This document shows, in pieces, positions 43,366-50,755 of a DNA stretch of 64,000 nt. This DNA is from Persicitalea sp963716085. GTDB taxonomy: Bacteria; Bacteroidota; Bacteroidia; Cytophagales; Spirosomataceae. The stretch spans positions 4,836,001 through 4,900,000 of the forward strand of contig OY970288.1 in NCBI GenBank assembly GCA_963716085.1. Direction: 5' to 3'. Within the stretch, counting starts at the first letter, position 1, and every line of letters begins with the position of its first letter. The translations under genes and the position numbers were made by a program. The notes beneath the pieces are model-generated. The model was not told the DNA's origin. It was given only the letters and a program-made list of their open reading frames with translations, and made no database searches.

Positions 43366-44457
43366 CTAAGTACAGTACAAAAGTTTATCAAGTTTCTGAA
43401 AATGAGCATGGTTAAGCGCAATGTTTTGCAAGTGGTTGAGACCGTGCCTGAACAAGGAGTTCAGCGGCTGGCTTCCCGTCCTGAGTTTCTTGATCGGAAT
43501 TTTTCTGCCGTTGGCCACCAGCCACTCGCCCGCCCTGATGGCCCAAACCAGCGCGATGGCCAGCAAAAACAACAGCGTCCTGATCCGGCGGTGATCGTTG
43601 ACGCGGCACTTCTCGAGGTTGAAGCCACGGGATTTGAAGGCGCCAAACAGTGTCTCGACCTGCCACCGCTGGGCGTAAATCCCGGCCATGCCTCGCACGC
43701 GCTCACGGCTCATCAGGATCAGGAAGTCCTCGCCCTCCAGCTTCATACCGGTCAGGTAGGCTCGCTGCCCGTAAACGACCCTGGGTTTGCGAAGCACCTT
43801 CAACCTCCTCTCGCCGAAGACCTTGTCGGCCCGGCAGGACTTGCCGCCATTGACCACTGCGGCGTTGGCCCGCACCCGGATGACGGGTGTGAACCAGCCC
43901 GTCCACATCTCCTTACCGATGAACTCGCGGTCGCCCGTCAGGTAAACCTTCTGCCCTGGCTTGACGACCGCCCAACGTTCAAGGGCCTTCAAAAGGGCCA
44001 GCCGCGTCTGCTTGCTGCTGTTGCCCTCGCGGTTGGCCGTGTGCCACAGCAACGGGATGCTCACACCCTTGTGGGCGATGCCCAGCATCAGTATCTGCAC
44101 CGTCTGCCCGCGCTGGATGTAATCCGTGCGATCCAGTGTCAGCACCACCTGGTCGGCCTGTCCGTAGGCCGACCAGACCAGCTTGAAGTACGCTCGCTGG
44201 CCGAAGCGGAAGCCACACAGCAGCCGTTGCAGGCGCTTGTACTTCGAGGACAGCAGAATGTCCAGGCAGACGCCCTTGCTCCACTCGCTGAGCGAGCAGT
44301 CGTTAAGCTTTAACAGACTCACGATCAAACAACTGATAAATTTTACGCGACGTATGTCGCAGGTAAAGTGACATTTGATGGCATTGAATACCTCTTTCTC
44401 TTTACTTTGCATCGGGATAGTCTGGGTAGAGTTGGTTTCGCAACTCAAATCTACCAT
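43366..44457 (-). CDS. IS4-family transposase
   Basis: This 363-residue DDE transposase shows VVLTLDRTDYIQRGQT with the first Asp, LTGDREFIGKEMW with the second, and YAQRWQVETLFGAFKSRGFNLE with the catalytic Glu in the IS4 YREK-like signature region. ATG at 44457 or 44412 (MQSKEKEVFNA) are both possible starts. No frameshift or stop is seen, so it may be active. Its GC and codon use do not stand out strongly from the host. Confidence 0.9.
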   Translation of the reverse strand: MVDLSCETNSTQTIPMQSKEKEVFNAIKCHFTCDIRRVKFISCLIVSLLKLNDCSLSEWSKGVCLDILLSSKYKRLQRLLCGFRFGQRAYFKLVWSAYGQADQVVLTLDRTDYIQRGQTVQILMLGIAHKGVSIPLLWHTANREGNSSKQTRLALLKALERWAVVKPGQKVYLTGDREFIGKEMWTGWFTPVIRVRANAAVVNGGKSCRADKVFGERRLKVLRKPRVVYGQRAYLTGMKLEGEDFLILMSRERVRGMAGIYAQRWQVETLFGAFKSRGFNLEKCRVNDHRRIRTLLFLLAIALVWAIRAGEWLVANGRKIPIKKLRTGSQPLNSLFRHGLNHLQNIALNHAHFQKLDKLLYCT

Positions 44458-44493
44458 TTTCAGGCTATCCTATTTTTTTTGTCCTGTATTTAG
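43366..44493 (-). mobile_element. IS4-family insertion sequence
   Basis: An element of 1128 bp with inverted ends: left CTAAGTACAGTACAAAA from 43366 and right (minus strand) CTAAATACAGGACAAAA to 44493. Target duplication cannot be read because both flanks are made of the same TTAACCG words. The transposase stop overlaps the left terminus, a compact layout seen in insertion sequences. Confidence 0.8.
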
Positions 44494-44524
44494 GGGTTAA
44501 CGGTTAACCGTTAACCGTTAACCG
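44494..44524. repeat. CCGTTAA-word array, right of the IS
   Basis: Four TTAACCG-type words in a row (GGTTAACGGTTAACCGTTAA and on). It continues the array interrupted by the IS. Confidence 0.75.
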
Positions 44525-44530
44525 AAAAAA

Positions 44531-46354
44531 TCAATTATCAACCACCACCCGCGCCGAACCGCTGCTCGTCCCCGTGCCGCAGGCATTTTGCAATGAACTG
44601 ATGGTAAAGTCCGTCGTCACCTTGGGCGATACTGAAATCAGGTACGGATTCAGGAAAGTACCCGTCACCGAGGATCCATCGGAAAGGGTAAACGACCAGG
44701 GGGGCAAGCCATTCTTAAACTTCAATCGGATGCGGGTGGAGTTACCGGGCGTGATCGCCCCCCGGCCCGACACCTCGCCTACGGCCATGTCCGGGGCCAC
44801 GATGCGGATTTCCCGAGCGCCGCTGGCCACACCCGGAGCCGTGGCCACGATGCGTAAATTGTAAGTAGCGACCGTGTCACGCATGGTGGGTGGCGTGACC
44901 TTCACGGTCAATGGGCTTTCCTTGCCCGTGGTGGGCATGTCCACATAGCGGCCCGTGCTGTCGGACACCTGCACGACGAATTTGTTGGCGGCGTAAAACC
45001 GTCCCGTCGTCGTGAAAGGCAGGGAGATTTCGCCCCCTGAGCAAATCAGGGTTTGGGAAGGTATGCCAATCGCGATGTCGGAGGGCGGCACATCCACCGA
45101 TACGTAGGCGCTGCCGCTGAAAGTACCCACGCCGCACAAGCCCCCCGCCGAGGTGATCGTGTAGTTCGTCGTGTTGTAGGGCGACACCTTGATGGTGTAG
45201 GGCGAGGTCAGGATATTGTTCTCGTAGGTACCATCGGAAAGCAGCACAAACCACGGTCCACCGCCCTGAAAGCGCAGGGCGAGGTCGGCGGTTCCACCTT
45301 CTTTCAGCTTGATGGAATCCCTCTGCAGCACCGTTTGGGTGGGAGCAGCGATAGTAATGCGGGTACTGTCGCTGACCAGACGGGGCGAAGTGGAAATGAT
45401 ACGCAGCGTGTAGTCGCCCATCGGCGTCCCTGCCGGAACACGGGCCATAATCGGGGCAGTCGTGTCGCCGGAAGTGATGTTCTTGAATGCGCCTTTGCTG
45501 TCGGAAATCTGTACCAGGAAATTATTGCCCGCTTTGTAAGCACCCGTCGCGCTGAAATTGACCTGGAAGGGCGTGTTGGTACACACGCGGTAGCCTTTGT
45601 CAGGATCTTTAAGCGCCAGGCGCGGCTCAGGATTGGCATCCACGTTGACGATCACGCTGCCATCTACCGTGCCGCTGCCGCAGGCGTTGGCTACGCCCAG
45701 CAGCCTGTACGTCTTGATTTTTTCGAGCTTTGTGGAAAAATAGTAGGGATTGGTAACGGTCTCGGTGATCGTGGTGCTGTCGGACAATTGGAACGACCAC
45801 GGCCCCGAACCGGTGAAGCTGACCCGCAACTGCGCATCCTGACCGGGCATGATGCGCGAGGACGTAGCGCCGTCGGCCGATTCCAACCGCGCCGTGGGCG
45901 TGGGCAAGAGCCGCAGCGACACCTCGGTACCCAACACCACCGGGCTGGTGGAAACCACCCTCAGGCGATACAGGTGGCCGCCGCGCTTGTCGGCCGGAAT
46001 GGTCGCCACGATTGGCCCTTTTTTGACGCCTTCCGAAACTGCGACGGCGTTGCCCCGCACGTCCACGAGCTGCACAGAGAAAAGGTTGTCGTCGTTGAAC
46101 GGCCCCTGCGGCGTGAAAGGCACCGTAATACGGCTACCGGGACAAACGGAATAATAAGACACGTTGCCCGTGCGGATGGCGAAGGTTTGGATGCTGTCGG
46201 CGATATTTTTGCCGAACAGATCGGGTTTTTTCACGGGTTCGGCGGGGTTCGTCAGCAGGGTGTCGGCCTGCGGGACACTGGGAATGATCTGCGCCCCGGC
46301 CGTCACAACCAGCAATAAACACAGCGAGAAAGCAAGCGAAAGAACTCTAATCAT
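44531..46354 (-). CDS. secreted Ig-like repeat protein, alternating A-B units
   Basis: This 607-residue exported protein (signal ending in TAGAQ) is built of six beta-sandwich units in the order A-B-A-B-A-B. A units open with a Cys (SVCPGSRITVPF, RVCTNTPFQVNF, LICSGGEISLPF) and continue NxFxVQxxDxxG. B units have (G/P)PW-(S/F)-F-x-LSD and close with Cys-Gly (NACGSGT, GLCGVGT, NACGTGT) then a V-V-V-D/N strand. Each unit holds one Cys, so cross-unit disulfides are possible. No sorting or T9SS C-terminal domain is obvious. Role: probable adhesion or surface structure. It follows comB by about 80 bp. Confidence 0.75.
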   Translation of the reverse strand: MIRVLSLAFSLCLLLVVTAGAQIIPSVPQADTLLTNPAEPVKKPDLFGKNIADSIQTFAIRTGNVSYYSVCPGSRITVPFTPQGPFNDDNLFSVQLVDVRGNAVAVSEGVKKGPIVATIPADKRGGHLYRLRVVSTSPVVLGTEVSLRLLPTPTARLESADGATSSRIMPGQDAQLRVSFTGSGPWSFQLSDSTTITETVTNPYYFSTKLEKIKTYRLLGVANACGSGTVDGSVIVNVDANPEPRLALKDPDKGYRVCTNTPFQVNFSATGAYKAGNNFLVQISDSKGAFKNITSGDTTAPIMARVPAGTPMGDYTLRIISTSPRLVSDSTRITIAAPTQTVLQRDSIKLKEGGTADLALRFQGGGPWFVLLSDGTYENNILTSPYTIKVSPYNTTNYTITSAGGLCGVGTFSGSAYVSVDVPPSDIAIGIPSQTLICSGGEISLPFTTTGRFYAANKFVVQVSDSTGRYVDMPTTGKESPLTVKVTPPTMRDTVATYNLRIVATAPGVASGAREIRIVAPDMAVGEVSGRGAITPGNSTRIRLKFKNGLPPWSFTLSDGSSVTGTFLNPYLISVSPKVTTDFTISSLQNACGTGTSSGSARVVVDN

Positions 46355-46433
46355 TTAATCAGCGATTTGGCACCAGGTCTTCCAACGAAAAAATGGGGCA
46401 ATCAGTCAGCGCAGGTTTGTTTTTACTTTTATA

Positions 46434-47144
46434 TCAATGCATGGCCACCAGCCGACTGCCGCGCAATACGGGCACGACGTCGTAGAGGTCGGTTTGCAAA
46501 GAATACGAAATGTCTTTCTGAATCCCCAGCCGCTGCAGGCGTCGCACGTGCGAGGAGTTCGCCACGAAACTAAGCAGGTCGCCCCTCCCCTGCTGGTAAA
46601 GCCGCTGCGCCATGAGCGCGGCATCTTCCACCAACATGAATTCATCCTTCAAAGCCTCGGCCAAGGCGCCGGCAAAGAGCGTATCTTCCAAATTGGGCCG
46701 CCCCTTCCAGCCCGCGCAAAGTACCAGCACATCATACTGCTCCGAGCGCAATTCGTTGACCAAAGCGCCCAGATTCAAAAACGCCCCAATCAATACCTTC
46801 ACCGCCGCCGACTTTGCCTTGGTAATGGACAAGGTGCCGTTGGTGGTCGTCATCGCGATATGCGATCCAATGAGCCGCTCTGACATATAGCTGAACGGCG
46901 AATTATCCAGGTCAAAGCCCTCGACTTTCACGGCGTTACGCTCGGCGGCGGCCAGGTAGCCCTTTTCCCGCAACGCCTTGCACTCTTCCACGGTGGCCAC
47001 GGGCGTGATGCTCCCCACGCCGTAAGCCAGGCCCGTCACCATGCAGGAAGTGGCGCGAAATATATCCGCTACTACCACGACGACATTGTCCAGTCGGTGC
47101 AGGTGAAGTAAGTCAGGCGTAAGGCAAACGTCAAGTTGTTTCAA
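46434..47144 (-). CDS. comB: 2-phosphosulfolactate phosphatase family protein
   Basis: This 236-residue member of the ComB family removes phosphate from 2-phosphosulfolactate to give sulfolactate, in coenzyme M synthesis in archaea and in other sulfonate routes in bacteria. Signature strands are VVVVADIFRATSCMV near 22-36, HIAMTTTNGTLSI near 92-104 and VLCAGWKGRPNLEDTLFAGAL. The companion ComA is not in the window, so its in vivo substrate is uncertain. It is downstream of gcvT with a fold-back repeat in between. Confidence 0.9.
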   Translation of the reverse strand: MKQLDVCLTPDLLHLHRLDNVVVVVADIFRATSCMVTGLAYGVGSITPVATVEECKALREKGYLAAAERNAVKVEGFDLDNSPFSYMSERLIGSHIAMTTTNGTLSITKAKSAAVKVLIGAFLNLGALVNELRSEQYDVLVLCAGWKGRPNLEDTLFAGALAEALKDEFMLVEDAALMAQRLYQQGRGDLLSFVANSSHVRRLQRLGIQKDISYSLQTDLYDVVPVLRGSRLVAMH

Positions 47145-47174
47145 AGTTGTAGTTTAAGGCGTATCTGGGGTTAT

Positions 47175-47262
47175 AGTACCTGAGTACCTGAGTACCTGAG
47201 TTTTTACAGATGAAAGAGTAAGCAAAGCCAAATCTCTATTTTCACTTAGGTACTTAGGTACT
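47175..47262. repeat. GTACCTGA word array and facing arm
   Basis: AGTACCTG recurs three times in tandem (47175-47201), and ACTTAGGTACTTAGGTACT (47244-47262) is its near-complement. The arms can pair with G-U pairs over 17 or so bases across about 43 bases. It lies between gcvT and comB. Confidence 0.7.
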
Positions 47263-47266
47263 TTCT

Positions 47267-48343
47267 TTAAAAAAAAGGCAACTTCACCACCCTCGCCCCC
47301 AGCAGCTTTTCCCGCACTTTCACGGTGATTTCGGTGCCGGGTTTGGCGTAGGCGGTGGGCACGTAGCCCAGGCCGATGCCCTTCTGGAGCGTGGGCGAGA
47401 TCGTGCCGGAGGTTACTTCGCCGATCTTTTCGCCTTCTGGTGTGCAAAGGTCGTAATGGCCGCGCGGGATGCCTTTTTCCGTTAGTTCAAAGCCGACCAG
47501 TTTGCGGGTCAGGCCTCCCTCTTTCTGTGCTTTGAGGGCTTCGGCATTGATGAAGTTTTTGTTGAATTTTGTGACCCAGCCCAGGCCCGCTTCCAGCGGC
47601 GAAGTGGTACCGTCGATGTCGTTGCCGTAAAGGCAGTAGCCTTTTTCCAGCCGCAGCGTGTCGCGCGCACCCAGGCCCACGGGCTTGATGCCGAACTCGG
47701 CCCCGGCGGCGAAAATGGCCTTCCACATTGTCTCGGCGTCTTTGTTCCAGACGTAAATCTCGAAACCACCCGCGCCCGTATAGCCCGTGGCCGAAATGAT
47801 GACGTCGTCGATACCCGCCATTGTACCGGTTTTGAAGGTATAGTAGTCCATTGCCGCCAGGTTCTCCTCCGTCAGTTTTTGCAGCGTGGCTACTGCCTTA
47901 GGTCCCTGCACGGCCAGGAGACACATCTGGTCGGAAATATTTTCCATAACCACGCCTTCGGTGTTGTGGCTTTTTATCCAGTCCCAGTCTTTTTCGATGT
48001 TGGAAGCGTTGACTACCAGCAGGTAGTCGTCCTTGGCGCGGCGGTACACCAGCAGATCGTCCACCACGCCGCCCGTGGCGTTGGGTAGGTAGCTGTATTG
48101 CACTTTGCCGTCATAAAGGACAGACGCGTCGTTGGCCGAGACTTTCTGAATCAGATCCAGGGCTTTGGGGCCGCATAAGGTGAACTCACCCATGTGCGAC
48201 ACGTCGAAGACGCCCACCCCGTTGCGAACCGTGTGGTGTTCGTCCAGGTCGGACGAGTAGCGAACGGGCATCTCGAAACCGGCAAAGGGCACTATTTTGG
48301 CACCCAGCCCAACGTGGACTTCGTGCAAGGGAACTCGTTTCAT
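47267..48343 (-). CDS. gcvT: glycine cleavage system T protein (aminomethyltransferase)
   Basis: The T protein moves the methylene group from the H-protein-bound aminomethyl to tetrahydrofolate, releasing ammonia. FAGFEMPVRYSS opens the fold, GVFDVSHMGEF is the folate-binding motif, TGYTGAGGFEIYV and RDTLRLEKGYCLYGNDID are family blocks, with TSGTISPTLQKGIGLGYV at the end. I start at ATG 48343 (MKRVPLHEVH), since the extension to 48403 does not fit. Full length, 358 residues. The other gcv genes are elsewhere. Confidence 0.95.
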   Translation of the reverse strand: MKRVPLHEVHVGLGAKIVPFAGFEMPVRYSSDLDEHHTVRNGVGVFDVSHMGEFTLCGPKALDLIQKVSANDASVLYDGKVQYSYLPNATGGVVDDLLVYRRAKDDYLLVVNASNIEKDWDWIKSHNTEGVVMENISDQMCLLAVQGPKAVATLQKLTEENLAAMDYYTFKTGTMAGIDDVIISATGYTGAGGFEIYVWNKDAETMWKAIFAAGAEFGIKPVGLGARDTLRLEKGYCLYGNDIDGTTSPLEAGLGWVTKFNKNFINAEALKAQKEGGLTRKLVGFELTEKGIPRGHYDLCTPEGEKIGEVTSGTISPTLQKGIGLGYVPTAYAKPGTEITVKVREKLLGARVVKLPFF

Positions 48344-48534
48344 AGGTAGGGAGTGTTGAACAGACGCGCAAAAGTAAGGAAAAGGTGCGAAAAGAGGAAC
48401 CACCCGCGCCTATTGGCTTACCGTTGGCTACCGTTCGCTAAGTTGTTGGACTTTCAAGGGTTCATTCACGTTTTTTCCAGTATATTGAGCCATTAGTTTA
48501 ATTTTTTTCTCTCACCCTAAACACAACTCCTACT

Positions 48535-48927
48535 ATGCGCAAGCTAAGTACCCTCGTTTTGCTGGCCTTTATGGCTGCCCCCGCTTTTTGTTTCGCCGCC
48601 AATGGCCCGGCAGACACCGCCCCTGAAACCAATGTGATTTGGATTGCGGTCGGTAACACTCCGATGGCTGTCGAAGCCGTCCCCGCTATGGAAATGGTCA
48701 CGATCTGCTACTTCGGCGTCACGATCACCGTCCGTGAAAAGATTGCCAAGCGCTACCTCCGTATTGGTGCCCGTTGTGGTGCCTGCGGGGAGGATGGACC
48801 GATTTTGATAGAGGCGGCAGCCCCCAGTGGGGTTTGCGGTGATGGGCCAATTATCTGGGTGCCCACGCTGGCCCCAAAGGCGATCAGTACCGAAAAAGTG
48901 GTACAAATCGGTGAAACAGCGAAATAA
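48535..48927 (+). CDS. small secreted protein of unknown function
   Basis: This 130-residue protein has a signal peptide (MRKLSTLVLLAFMAAPAFC, cleavage after CFAA) and no recognised domain. The mature part has four Cys (TICYFG, ARCGACGED, GVCGDG), two in a CGAC pattern, and repeated Gly-Pro-Ile (GEDGPILI, CGDGPIIW). It may be a small disulfide-bonded periplasmic protein. Monocistronic, with a hairpin after it. Confidence 0.6.
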   Translation: MRKLSTLVLLAFMAAPAFCFAANGPADTAPETNVIWIAVGNTPMAVEAVPAMEMVTICYFGVTITVREKIAKRYLRIGARCGACGEDGPILIEAAAPSGVCGDGPIIWVPTLAPKAISTEKVVQIGETAK

Positions 48928-48964
48928 TGCTTCCCGAGTGCCAGTAAGCACATTACTAAGTAGT

Positions 48965-48995
48965 GAAGGGGTCTGGCTTGTGCCAGGCTCCTTCT
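48965..48995 (+). terminator. possible terminator
   Basis: GAAGG and CTGGC on one side pair with GCCAG and CCTTC on the other around TTGT; the following TTTC is a weak T-run. Confidence 0.4.
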
Positions 48996-49065
48996 TTCAT
49001 TTATGAGCTTCGCGTTTTTTATTGCTTCCATGCCTTATCTTTGATTCGTCCCAGGATTATTGGCA

Positions 49066-49113
49066 ATGAAAAAAACTCTGCGCTTCTTTTTGCTGGCGTT
49101 CGCCGGGCTATAA
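49066..49113 (+). pseudogene. orphan signal-peptide stub
   Basis: ATG at 49066 gives MKKTLRFFLLAFAGL then stop: a good signal-peptide start with nothing behind it. It is probably the remnant of a degraded secreted-protein gene, or a leader peptide. No continuation is visible in other frames. Confidence 0.35.
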
Positions 49114-49218
49114 ACCGTGCCTGAGTAGCCCGGCCGAGTCCTGCCTGGGCCTTCCGTCTATGACTCCCGCGGGGCTAGGGCTTTACATGAAATTTTAGCG
49201 AAAATATAGCTACCCCTT

Positions 49219-50112
49219 ATGCCCCTCGACCGCCGCGATTTCTTGAAAGCCGCCCCGCTGGGCGTCATCGCCTCAGCCGCCCGAAGCGAAGGCACACGCT
49301 CGCCGACCCAACCGGCCGCCCCTACTCACATCAAGCTAAGCTGCAACCTATTCTCTTTCAACGACCTGCTGCGCAAAGGCGAAATGTCGCTGGAAGAAGT
49401 TTTCGCCTTCTGTTCCGACCTGGGCTTTGCCGCCGTGGACCCGACGGGCTACTACTTTCCCAACTACCCCGAAGTGCCGCCCGACGACTACGTTTTTGAC
49501 CTAAAAAAGAAGGCCTTCCGCCTGGGCCTGGACATCAGCGGGACGGGTGTTCGCACGGAATTTTCAAGCCCTGACCCCGCCCGCCGTGCCGCCGATGCGG
49601 AGCTGGTGCGGCAGTGGGTAGAGGTCGCCGCCAAAATGGACGCCCCCGTGCTGCGGGTATTTGCAGGCAAGGCCGTGCCGGAGCCACAAACGCAACAGGC
49701 GATGGAGCGAGTAATAAGTAGTTTGCAGCAATGCGTGGCGTATGGCAAGAAGGCGGGCGTAATGATCGTGCTACAAAATCATCACGAACTCCTCAAAACG
49801 GTGGAGCAGGTACTTTACATCCGCGAGCAAATCCCTTCCGACTGGCTGGGGATCAACCTCGACATTGGCAGCCTGCGGGCGGGCGATCCTTACGAGGAAA
49901 TCGCCAGGTTGGCCCCCTACGCCTATACCTGGCAAATCAAGGAAATGGTTTACCGCCAGGGCGTGGAGGAAAAAACTGACGCTAAAAAAATCATCAAGAT
50001 ACTGCGAGAGGCGAACTATCGGGGCTACATTCCGTTGGAGACTTTGAAAAGTGACCCGCGTGTGCGGCTTCCGCGATTTGTGGAAGAAATTCAGGCGGCC
50101 CTCTCAGACTGA
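49219..50112 (+). CDS. Tat-exported sugar phosphate isomerase/epimerase-like TIM barrel
   Basis: This 297-residue protein of the xylose-isomerase-like TIM-barrel family has a Tat-type leader (DRRDFLKAAPLGVIASAA). LSCNLFSFNDLL opens the barrel, DVA-type metal ligands appear as QNHHELLKTVEQ (Glu/His) and NLDIGSLRAGDPY (Asp), and PLETLKSDPRV ends it. Members isomerise or dehydrate sugars in the periplasm or cytosol. Substrate is unknown; it fits the oxidative sugar genes at 29460-34065. Confidence 0.85.
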   Translation: MPLDRRDFLKAAPLGVIASAARSEGTRSPTQPAAPTHIKLSCNLFSFNDLLRKGEMSLEEVFAFCSDLGFAAVDPTGYYFPNYPEVPPDDYVFDLKKKAFRLGLDISGTGVRTEFSSPDPARRAADAELVRQWVEVAAKMDAPVLRVFAGKAVPEPQTQQAMERVISSLQQCVAYGKKAGVMIVLQNHHELLKTVEQVLYIREQIPSDWLGINLDIGSLRAGDPYEEIARLAPYAYTWQIKEMVYRQGVEEKTDAKKIIKILREANYRGYIPLETLKSDPRVRLPRFVEEIQAALSD

Positions 50113-50136
50113 AAAGCAGAGTCGGCAGCCGCTGCT

Positions 50137-50224
50137 GCGAACCCGTGTGTTCGCCCAGACACGGCTATGCGCACTTTATTCCGATGGCTAACGCACGCCG
50201 GGCGAACACACGGGTTCGCCCCTA
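50137..50224. repeat. GTAGGGGCGAAC inverted-repeat element, full copy 2
   Basis: Left arm GCGAACCCGTGTGTTCGCCC and right arm ending GGTTCGCCCCTAC, with interior CCGATGGCTAACGCACG. It matches the element at 13045 in arms and part of the loop. Confidence 0.85.
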
Positions 50225-50249
50225 CTCATCTAAACATTCAAACAAAATA

Positions 50250-50633
50250 ATGAAAACAATGCTACAACTAGGCTCCGTTATCGGCGCGCTGGCCGTCGCC
50301 ATCGGGGCCTTCGGTGCCCACGCCCTGAAAGCATCGCTCGAAGCCTCGGGCCGTGCCGATACCTTTGAAACGGCCGTCAAGTACCAGTTTTATCACGCTC
50401 TGGCCATTGTACTGGTGGGAGTGCTGCTATCGAGAGCCGACGCCGGAGCCGTGAAATGGCTCAACTGGGCGGGCTACGCCTTCGCGGGTGGTATTCTGAT
50501 TTTCTCCGGCTCACTCTACACGATCTGCTTCACGGGCATCACCAAATTCGGGGCCGTGGCTCCCATCGGCGGCCTGCTCATGATCGCGGGTTGGGTGCTG
50601 CTGTTTGTGGCGGCGGGGAAGGGGGGATTTTAG
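50250..50633 (+). CDS. DUF423 membrane protein
   Basis: This 127-residue membrane protein has four hydrophobic helices, with the DUF423 signature GAFGAHALKASLE near residues 18-30 and YQFYHALAIVLVG, then FSGSLYTI. ATG at 50250 (MKTMLQLGSVIGALAV) is chosen; the extension to 50145 runs through the repeat element. Function is unknown; one homologue is YgdD/YwdK. Monocistronic. Confidence 0.87.
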   Translation: MKTMLQLGSVIGALAVAIGAFGAHALKASLEASGRADTFETAVKYQFYHALAIVLVGVLLSRADAGAVKWLNWAGYAFAGGILIFSGSLYTICFTGITKFGAVAPIGGLLMIAGWVLLFVAAGKGGF

Positions 50634-50687
50634 TGGGAAAAAGGTCTAGAGGGGCAAAGGTCCAGAGGGGCAAAGGACCAAAGGTCT

Positions 50688-50729
50688 AAAGGTCCAAAGG
50701 GAGCTGGCGCCAGTTCCCTTTGGACCTTT
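50688..50729. repeat. 42-bp near-perfect palindrome
   Basis: AAAGGTCCAAAGGGAGCTGG is followed by its reverse complement, with one G-T mispair, centred on GGCGCC. Upstream (50641-50687) the words AGGTC(T/C) and GGGGCAAAGG recur. It lies between the DUF423 gene and a convergent kinase-like gene and may act as a bidirectional terminator. Confidence 0.8.
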
Positions 50730-50755
50730 GTGCCTATGGACCTTCAGACCTCCCT

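Noticed and set aside
43402..44313. Long plus-strand frame of about 300 residues
   Set aside because: It is exactly opposite the IS4 transposase, rich in Pro/Gln/His/Leu, with no domain; a GC-driven shadow.
43340..44524. TTAACCG repeats as telomere- or origin-like sequence
   Set aside because: Short, dispersed at three places and interrupted by an IS; no DnaA boxes or dnaA/dnaN nearby.
45053..46318. Plus-strand frame of 421 residues
   Set aside because: It mirrors the Ig-like protein gene; composition is Arg/Gly/His-rich and no start or motif supports it.
47175..47201. Tandem repeats resembling a small CRISPR
   Set aside because: Units of 8 bp with no spacers; no cas genes in the window.
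49219..49290. Lipoprotein reading of the epimerase leader
   Set aside because: The twin-Arg DRRDFLKAA pattern without a Cys points to Tat export instead.
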